Origin: Alopecurus myosuroides
Taxonomy: Eukaryota > Streptophyta > Magnoliopsida > Poales > Poaceae
Assembly (NCBI GenBank): GCA_028641055.1
Contig: CM054062.1
Coordinates: 136,318,682-136,382,681 of the forward strand
DNA: 64,000 bases
Direction: 5' to 3'
A program made the translations under genes and the position numbers. This document shows, piece by piece, positions 56,400 through 64,000 of this stretch. How positions within the stretch are numbered: the first letter of the stretch is position 1; each line of letters begins with the position of its first letter. The notes beneath the pieces are model-generated. The model saw nothing but the letters and a program-made list of their open reading frames with translations, searched no databases and had not been told where the DNA came from.

Positions 56400-57060
56400 G
56401 AGCTACCAGCAACAACCTGCTGGGAAAATAACAAAACATAAGTCAGGTCCAAATAGAGACGATATAACAACTACTAGGGAACAAGCAAAGCCCCTAAACA
56501 ACGGCGATGAGGGGCGTCGGGGCAGCGCTCGGAACAGGCGGAGGTTGAAGACATGAGCGGTGGATCTTCTTGAGCTCTTCAGAGAGCCGTCTAATGACCT
56601 CCCTGTCCTCCAATCTTAACACGGGCATCCAAAGCTGCAGAAATAACATAGTTTTGCACGGTGCCTTATAATTTTACCCTCAATCGCGTGTTTATTCCTA
56701 AAATGTCATAGCGTCCAAGCCAGGGCAAGAAACAGCACCCATGTTGTTCTAGCGCTAGGAGCCGGCAAAGGGCTCGTGAGATTGAGCTAGTGCGGTCTAC
56801 TGGAGGTGGTCTAGGTCCACCCAAGGGCCTGGCGGGCCACACTCCATGCAAACCGAGCAAGAGAGCAGGAAAAGAAGATGTGGTGGGCGTTTTCCGGGGA
56901 GCCGCAGACCTTGCACCGGCCATCCGATGGTCCATGGCGAATGGCCAGTTGAGCTCCCGTCGGTAGCTTGTCCAGCAAAAGTTGCCAAGCGAACGCTTTT
57001 ATTTTGAGAGGGAGTTTGGCCTCCCAAATATCCTTCGCAAACTCAAGGGGAGGCCCTCAG
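56400..57060 (-). pseudogene. LINE 3' end: reverse-transcriptase zinc-binding (zf-RVT) region
   Basis: The minus strand from about 57058 reads KFAKDIWEAKLPLKIKAFAW, LLLDKLPTGAQLAIRH, then CKVCGSPENAHHIFFSC and ARFAWSVAR. This is the zf-RVT signature (WxxxxPxKIKxFxW, CxxC, HxxxxC) found after the RT in plant LINEs. The stretch needs frame changes from 56820 on; 56400-56640 is a decayed tail. The RT itself is absent, so this is a truncated copy. Confidence 0.75.
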
Positions 57061-57168
57061 GAAAGGAAAGCATACATCGATAATCCATCGATGGAAAACT
57101 CACCATGAAAATATTTTCATCTTGAGGTACAACACCCCACCTGCCTCCACGACTGAACGGGACAAATA

Positions 57169-57425
57169 CTCCCTCCGTTTCTTTTTAGTCCGCGTATTAG
57201 AATTGTCTTAAGTCAAACGTTACAAAGTTTGACCAACTTTGTAGAACAAAATATCAATATTTATAATACCAAATCGATATAATACAAAAGTATATTACAT
57301 GGTGAATTGAATGATATTAATTTGGTATTATGAATGTTGATATTTTTTGCTATAAAATTGGTCAAACTTTAGTAAGTTTGACTTTATATAAAACTAATAC
57401 GCGGAGTAAAAAGAAACGGAGGGAG
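57169..57425. mobile_element. Stowaway MITE (mariner class)
   Basis: 257 bp with the diagnostic ends CTCCCTCCGTTTC and GAAACGGAGGGAG, and the TA target duplication at 57167-57168 and 57426-57427. The inverted repeat extends inward (GTCAAAC…GTTTGAC pairs). AT-rich, non-coding. Confidence 0.95.
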
Positions 57426-57427
57426 TA

Positions 57428-57710
57428 CGTGCAAACTAACTCTGTTCAAACGGATGTCAGGACCCTCCCTTGTACTGAAACTGCAACTCCACCGCCAGAC
57501 AGGAGATGGTCTACAGGAAGAGCCCAGCGACAACTACGTACAGTCTAGATGACTCAATACTGCTCCACCGAGATCGAATGGTCATCCGTCAACTTGCTTA
57601 GCCAGTCAGTTAACTAGAAATCATTGGCAGCTAATCTGCCTGTAATCCTTATCATTGTAATCACAAAACTAAACGCTTGAGCGTACCTTTCGATATAAAG
57701 GGTAGGTGGG
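57428..57710. other. No feature recognised
   Basis: Unique-looking sequence between the MITE and the giant LTR. It ends in GTGGG (57706-57710), the probable left target duplication of the next element. Confidence 0.5.
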
Positions 57711-60700
57711 TGTAACACCCGGGGTTTTTCCCAAATAGAAAGTTGCTTGTTGTTTTCTTTTTCATCGCATAGCATCATGCATCATATGCACTGCACTTGT
57801 TTTCAAACCAACCTAAAAATTCAAACCAATTTTAACTTTTCAAACAATGCACCTGTGTTTTTCAAACTCAAATTGTTTTTCAATATAAGTTGATTGGAAT
57901 TAATTTTGCTTGGTTATTACAAAAATCATATCTTTATGAAACACTAATTGAAATTAAAATAGCAATTTCAAATCATTTTGGCAATTTCAAAATTTTTGGA
58001 AATAAGCACACCATACCTTTGTTCTTACTGTTTTGAAATTCAATAAAAATTATTGCATAAAATAAAACCCCAAAAATCCTATTCTATTCCTCTCTTTCCC
58101 TTTCCTACCAAAAAAAACAAAACAAACAAAAAAAAGCTGAGAGGGAGAGGCAGTTGGGCCAGCCCACTCGATCCAGCCCAACACCACCTGGTACCCTTCT
58201 TCTTTGTACGGAACATGGACAGGGAGGGGAATTCGAGCTTCCCCCATGTGCACCTCCACCTGCTCCCCCCCACCTTATAGCTGCCCCTCTTCCCTCTCCT
58301 CCCTAACCCTAGCCACCTCCTTCCTCTTCCATCTCCTCCTCCTAGTCGCCACCTTCTTCTTCCTCCCTCCCTCCTCTGTTTTTGTTTCTCTGAACCTTGA
58401 AGGTGCCTCCATGGCCGCCCCTTTGAGGGCATGGAGCTGCCACCACGGGCACCCTCGGCCCTCCCTCTCGCCGTTAATGGAAAGGCCCCACTCCTGTCTT
58501 CCTCCTCGCCGGAGATCAATGCCGGAGCTGCCCCGTACTGGCCCCGCCGAGGTCGTCTTCCCGCCGGTGCCGCTGCCTGCTGCGACGAGCAGCAGGGATG
58601 GTGGCCTCCGATCCATGTCGAGCACGGCGCGACCACGCGAGAAACCCCCCGGTGAGCTCTCCACTCGGCCTCCCCTCTCTCCCTTCCCTTCTCCCCTTGC
58701 TCTGGAAGAGCCGCCGTCGAGCGCTCCGTGGTCGCCGTCCATCGTTCGCTGATTCCCGATCGGATGCAGTTAACTGCACTTCGACAGTTTCGGCAGTAGC
58801 CCGAAAGCCCACCTCAAAATCAATCGCCCCTGTATCCATCAACCAACCGAGCAGCTAACCCACTGGTAGCACACCTTGCGCGCGTCCAGCAGGTCCAGGG
58901 TTCGATTCCCCTTAGGCGCAAAAGCCACCCCCTTTTCTCAGCCTTTTCTTTTTTCTCTCGAATTTCAGAAACACAGATCTGAATCTTTAATTCTAAAATC
59001 AATAACAAATTGAATTTTGATCCAATTCCAACGATTCAAATTGCTATGGATTCAAAATCTTGTGCTCTTTCCATTAGTAACAAAATTGCAACATGTTTCT
59101 GTAGTAATTTTTGCACTAAATAATTAAATAATGAAAATGCAATTAAAAGTTGAAACTTTGGAATTTCATAACTTGAGTTTGGTTCATCCAATTTGAGAAA
59201 AATTGGGCTCTAAAAATTTTTCTTAACAAACTCTACACATTGGTATTTTATTTGGTCACAATTGAATTAATTTTGAGCATGTTTCCTTCTGTTTACTAAA
59301 AGGGGCAGAATAGAAATGCCTATGAAAAATTGCATAATGAATTCAATAATAACCCAAAAATTATGTTTAATAGCTCAAAATGTTCAGTGAAACATTTGCT
59401 ACATGTTTTCAACCTCTTCAATACAATTTGTTTACTGTTTTTCCGATTTAAAAGTGGTGCAATAATTCAATGCTTTAATTAAACCCTTTTAAATTGCAAA
59501 ATTCATAACTTGGGCAATTCAAATCCAATTCCAACATGTAAAATATGTTTTCCATCCCATTTTTCATGAACTTTGCAAATATAAACTTTGTTCTCTGTTT
59601 TGAATAAAGTAAATTGTTGAAAACAACTGTTTCTTATTTAATGCATTTAAAATTGTCAAATTAATAACTTGCTCATTTTAATTCCTTTTTCAACAAATGA
59701 AATATGTATTCCATCTAAAAATTTGTGTACTTTCCAAATATGAATTTTGTTATCTATTTTGAACAATTAAAATGGGTGAAAACAACAAATGCTTGTGTAA
59801 CTCATTTAAGAAGCCAAATTTCATAACTTAATAAATAAAATTCCAAACATGGTAAACAACATTTCAAATTGAAGCTATTGTTGTTTTCTTATTGTTTTCC
59901 TCATCCATGCATCATTCTAATCAGCTTTCACATGATGGTTATTTGTAGATAATTTAATTCAACATTAATTCATGGGCTTTTCCATATGCCAACCAAATTG
60001 CATATGAGCCCATTTAAATATGTTTATCATGTCAACTAGTTTATCTTGATGCATCCTTAAACTTGTCATGCATCCATATCTTGATCATGTTGGATCTTTT
60101 GCCGTAGTAGTAATTGTTGCATCCGGTGTTTGTTCGAGGTTCGTTGCTTCTTCGCGGATAGGACGTTGAGATGATGTGAGCAACGACAAGTTCTGCGGAT
60201 GTACCTCTACTTGCTGGATTCCAGGCAAGTATACTCACTTGCTACCTATGGCTGCCTTTCATCACTTGTTACCGATTCTTTCCGTTACCTTTATGCTAGC
60301 CCTATGATTTGATGCTTGTGTCTCGATCCTATCATACGTTTACCTTGCAGCCATGATATAGCCTTCCTCCCACTTCCTATTAACTGTTGTTTGTTTACCA
60401 TGTTGGCCTTGTGTCGTAGTTGCATGCTTAGTGTTGTTTGCGCTCAAGTCTCGTTGTCTGTCTTATCACCTGTTTAGTTTGATAGCTGGGTTTCAATCCA
60501 ATCAACAACATGTTAATGTTTTGGGTAATAATAATTTGATGATAAGGCACCGGCAGGAGGCCCGGCGTGGTTTTGAGGCCTGCTAGTGTCGACCCTAACT
60601 AGGAAAAGGGTCTTGTCCATTGATCCATGATGAGCGCACTAACCGCATGTGGGAAGCGAGTATGGGCGCCCCCCGCAATTCTGATTTGATTCGCATCTCG

Positions 60701-61813
60701 TCCAAATCGCCTCATTTAGTTCGGGTTTTCCATTTGCCGCATGCATATGCAGGTGCGAACCCTTGGCGCCAGGGTGGAACTTTTGTAGTCGGCATTTAGG
60801 GAGACACGTTCTTAGAGTGCTATGAGGGTCCCCTTTTCTTCGTGGGGCTTGATTAGCCGTGCGCTCAATTGCACGGGGTTCTTTGGGCTTGAAGCGAAAA
60901 AGAGTTGGGTTGTGTTAAGTACCTCGCTTGGTGGGTTGATCCCTCGTCTGGCGGGTTATTCTTACGTGTACGGCCAAATTGGTGCATCCCTGCAGGGTTA
61001 AATCTTCTCGAGAAGCCGTGTTGTCCGCGGTTATGGATGACTTGGTGAAAGTGCTGGCTAACAAGTACTCAGACAACTTACACCTAATGATGATAACTTG
61101 ACTAGTAATATAGATTACCTCCACCATAAACTGAATGTCACCCTAATCAACAGTGTGAGTTTCCTTGGGTTGCTTCCTTAGTAGGGGGTAACATTGGATG
61201 GGTATTGTTTTGGTGAGTAGTTGTAGTTGGTTCTGATACGCTATCTTATCCCTTTCTTTTAGCCGGATGTTGTAGCGCGTCTCTGTAGTTAGTTAGTGCA
61301 GCCCACTGCCGCTTCTTTGCAATAATCCTTTCCTTTCCGTTGAACCCAAAGTATTTGTATCTTGTGATGATTGGTTACGCTGGTATCTTGTGAGTATGGT
61401 TTATCCACTTGCCAGTACTTAACCGTACTGACCCACGAATCCCTTTCGTGGCTGCATATTCCACATTGCAGTCAACAGGTTTGAAGTCTGACGACGTTAG
61501 CTTGGGAATCCCTCCGGCTTGGCCTGGGCAGGGATTGGACGCCATCGGTTATCTTCAGGACTCTTAGTCCAATTTGTATCTTGTCCGTAGTCGGACACTA
61601 TGTTGTTTCTTCCGCTGTTATTTGGATCTTTGTATTATATCAGTTGTATCTTTGACTCGTTTGAGTCGTCTTGTATATACCTCCTCTGTTGTTGTTGTGG
61701 ATTATTCGTGAACTGTTGTAATGTTATCACAAGTGGCAACCTGGAATCGGTTATTATGTGGATTTTGGCGGAAATGCTGAAATCTGCATAGTGCCCGATC
61801 TCGGGGCGTCACA
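57711..61813 (+). repeat. 5' LTR of the LARD-like element
   Basis: 4103 bp, TGTAACACCCGGGG…CTCGGGGCGTCACA. The GC-rich core 58130-58930 holds a CTTATAGC TATA-like box (58274), a pyrimidine-rich leader and the splice donor at 58651. Long overlapping frames on both strands in this core are a composition effect. The rest is AT-rich non-coding sequence up to 60100, then mixed. Confidence 0.92.
58855..58917 (+). other. tRNA-like module in the 5' LTR
   Basis: GGTTCGATTCC at 58899 matches the pol III B-box consensus exactly. CACTGGTAGCAC at 58861 is A-box-like, and CAGCAGGTCCAG lies between them. There is no trailing CCA or cloverleaf closure visible. Confidence 0.45.
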
Positions 61814-62313
61814 AATGGTATCAGAGCATGGTTTCCGATTCCCGATATTGTTTTGATACGAATGGTTATCGAAGCAACGGGTCCGCAAATCCTGTAGGAT
61901 AACCTCGCTAACGGTCGTTGTTTCTAGAGTGTCAAAAACTATTTGCTTCTAAACTATGTTGGAAACATCTCAATAGGATTCTTGTTTTCTCCTTATCTCT
62001 ATTCTATTTCCCCTCCCATCTTATTTGTTTTGGAGTCTCTCTTCCTCTCTATCTTTCAAAGTGCTAGGATCCTACGTGGGTTGGACGTTTTCTGAGCCTT
62101 TAACCTAATAGGTTCGATCATCGGAAGATTCCTGGTGGAAGAACATCGTCATCACCCCGAGCAAGATCCCCTTGTTAGTGGTGTCGAGAAGCCCTTGTTA
62201 GTGGTGTCGAGGAGATCAACTGGAAGCATGAAGAATCGATAGTCGAACTTCTACTCCCTCCCGGGTTAGGGGGTGGATTGCGAGGGCGCAATCCCCTTGT
62301 TAGTGGTGTCGGC
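61814..62313 (+). other. 500-bp interior of the LARD-like element
   Basis: No ORF of note. The 18-nt motif CCCTTGTTAGTGGTGTCG occurs three times: near 62171, 62192 and 62294. The last copy ends directly against the 3' LTR, and no polypurine tract is seen before 62314. Loss of a longer interior by recombination between such copies is a plausible origin. Confidence 0.75.
61816..61827 (+). other. Primer-binding site (initiator-Met type)
   Basis: TGGTATCAGAGC two bases after the 5' LTR end, the standard site complementary to the 3' end of initiator tRNA-Met in plant LTR elements. It fixes the element's orientation as plus. Confidence 0.9.
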
Positions 62314-64000
62314 TGTAACACCCGGGGTTTTTCCCAAATAGAAAGTTGCTTGTTGTTTTCTTTTTCATCGCATAGCATCATGCATCATATGCAAGGCATT
62401 TGTTTTCAAACCAACCTAAAAATTCAAACCAATTTTAACTTTTCAAACAATGCACCTGTGTTTTTCAAACTCAAATTGTTTTTCAATATAAGTTGATTGG
62501 AAATAATTTTGCTTGGTTATTACAAAAATCATTTCTTTATGAAACACTAATTTAAATTAAAATAGCAATTTCAAATCATTTTGGCAATTTCAAAAAATTT
62601 GGAAATAAGCACACATACCTTTGTTCTTACTGTTTTGAAATTCAATAAAAATTATTGCATAAAATAAAACCCCAAAAATCCTATTCTATTCCTATCTTTC
62701 CCTTTCCTACAAAAAAAAAACAAAACAAACAAAAAAAAGCTGAGAGGGAGAGGCAGTTGGGCCAGCCCACTCGATCCAGCCCAACACCACCTGGTACCCT
62801 TCTTCTTCGTACGGAACATGGACAGGAAGGGGAATTCGAGCTTCCCCCATGTGCACCTCCACCTGCTCCCCCCACCTTATAGCTGCCCCTCTTCCCTCTC
62901 CTCCCTAACCCTAGCCGCCTCCTTCCTCTTCCTTCTCCTCCTCCTAGCCGCCACCTTCTTCTTCCTCCCTCCCTCCTCTGTTTTCGTTTCTCTGAACCTT
63001 GAAGGTGCCTCCATGGCCGCTCTTTTGAGGGCATGGAGCTGCCACCACGGGCACCCTCGGCCCTCCCTCTCGCCGGGAATGGAAAGGCCCCACTCCCGTC
63101 TTCCTCCTCGCCGGAGATCAATGCCGGAGCTGCCCCGTACTGGCCCCGCCGAGGTCGTCTTCCCGCCGGTGCCGCTGCCTGCTGCGACGAGCAGCAGGGA
63201 TGGTGGCCTCCGATCCGTGTCGAGCACGGCGCGACCACGCGAGAAACCCCCCCGGTGAGCTCTCCACTCGGCCTCCCCTCTCTCCCTTCCCTTCTCCCCT
63301 TGCTCTGGAAGAGCCGCCGTCGAGCGCTCCATGGTCGCCGTCCGTCGTTCGCTGATTCCCGATCGGATGCAGTTAACTGCACTTCGACAGTTTCGGCAGT
63401 AGCCCGAAAGCCCACCTCAAAATCAATCGCCCCTGTATCCGTCAACCAACCGAGCAGCTAACCCACTGGTAGCACACCTTGCGCGCGTCCAGCAGGTCCA
63501 GGGTTCGATTCCCCTTAGGCGCAAAAGCCACCCCCTTTTCTCAGCCTTTTCTTTTTTCTCTCGAATTTCAGAAACACAGATCTGAATCTTTAATTCTAAA
63601 ATCAATAACAAATTGAATTTTGATCCAATTCCAACGATTCAAATTGCTATGGATTCAAAATCTTGTGCTCTTTCCATTAGTAACAAAATTGCAACATGTT
63701 TCTGTAGTAATGTTTGCACTAAATAATTAAATACTGAAAATGCAATTAAAAGTTGAAACTTTGGAATTTCATAACTTGAGTTCGGTTCATCCAATTTGAG
63801 CAAACTTGGGCTCTAAAAATTTGTCTTAACAAACTCTACACATTGGTATTTTATTTGGTCACAATTGAATTAATTTTGAGCATGTTTCCTTCTGTTTACT
63901 AAAAGGGGCAGAATAGAAATGCCTATGAAAAATTGCATAATAAATTCAATAATAACCCAAAAATTATGTTTAATAGCTCAAAATGTTCAGTGAAACATTT
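62314..64000 (+). repeat. 3' LTR of the LARD-like element, cut by the window edge
   Basis: Starts TGTAACACCCGGGG at 62314 and follows the 5' LTR from 57711 base for base, with sparse differences (for example CATATGCAAGGCA versus CATATGCACTGCA near the start). The splice donor equivalent is at 63254. Confidence 0.92.
63462..63520 (+). other. tRNA-like module in the 3' LTR
   Basis: Same module as at 58855, with the B box GGTTCGATTCC at 63502. Confidence 0.45.

Larger units (their letters stand above)
57711..64000 (+). mobile_element. LARD-like element: 4.1-kb LTRs around a 500-bp interior (right end beyond window)
   Basis: 5' LTR 57711-61813, interior 61814-62313, 3' LTR from 62314 to the window end. 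An initiator-Met-type primer-binding site follows the 5' LTR. There is no coding capacity. The two LTRs are nearly identical over the visible 1.7 kb, so insertion is recent. The solo LTR at 49012 is a related older copy. Confidence 0.9.

Noticed and set aside
58053..58859. Long ORFs (up to 185 residues) in the GC-rich core of the giant LTR, repeated at 62655-63461
   Set aside because: Open on both strands at once, low-complexity (Pro/Ser/Arg), and not kept in the solo LTR at 49012. Best explained by GC-rich leader sequence.
58861..58915. Functional tRNA gene
   Set aside because: Only A/B-box-like sequence is visible; no acceptor stem pairing or anticodon arm could be drawn with confidence.

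Overview
The window is intergenic DNA from a grass genome, most likely a Triticeae species (wheat, Aegilops, barley or a close relative). It is almost entirely nested transposable elements: a CACTA element with subterminal hairpins, several Gypsy LTR retrotransposons with Triticeae-type LTRs, a Stowaway MITE, a LINE remnant, and giant (about 4-5 kb) LTRs. There is no bacterial-style gene organisation. Species and family names are inferred from sequence style; no database was searched.

Layout. 1-2744 is the transposase end of a CACTA element read on the minus strand, interrupted by a MITE. 2745-5905 holds pieces of two LTRs and a broken Gypsy protease. 5906-38357 is a four-level nest resolved from LTR ends and target-site duplications (TSDs): a non-autonomous minus-strand LTR element (B) was split by a plus-strand solo LTR (G; TSD ATCAT), which was split by a roughly 23-kb Tat-like Gypsy element (T, 6924-31310, minus), which was split by another solo LTR (H; TSD GGGGT). 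38358-55294 is the gag/5'-LTR side of another degraded Gypsy (C, minus). C is split by a complete non-autonomous element (A, 38736-45319, TSD TCGCG) and by a giant solo LTR (46075-54763, TSD GATAG) that itself contains a second giant solo LTR (49012-52968, TSD GAGTA). 55295-57710 has two MITEs and a LINE tail. From 57711 to the window end lies an element with 4.1-kb LTRs and only 500 bp between them.

The most unusual part is the cargo of element T. Between its decayed integrase and its 3' LTR lie: a spliced antisense reading frame; three short gene-like units on the plus strand (a zf-XS-like zinc-finger gene broken by a stop and a frameshifting duplication, an intact two-exon coiled-coil gene, and an intact 140-residue single-exon gene); a 105-nt foldback; and a 15-copy array of a ~357-bp satellite organised as a 7-monomer higher-order repeat and flanked on its inner side by diverged monomers. 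Either this is a Tat element whose 3' region has grown host-like genes and a satellite, or a foreign block recombined into it. The missing first ~35 nt of the 3' LTR (element sense) leaves both options open.

All gag-pol genes in the window are visibly broken. The only open frames I regard as plausibly intact are the two small genes at 16962-17656 and 19075-19497 and the unknown ORF of element A at 42936-43628.
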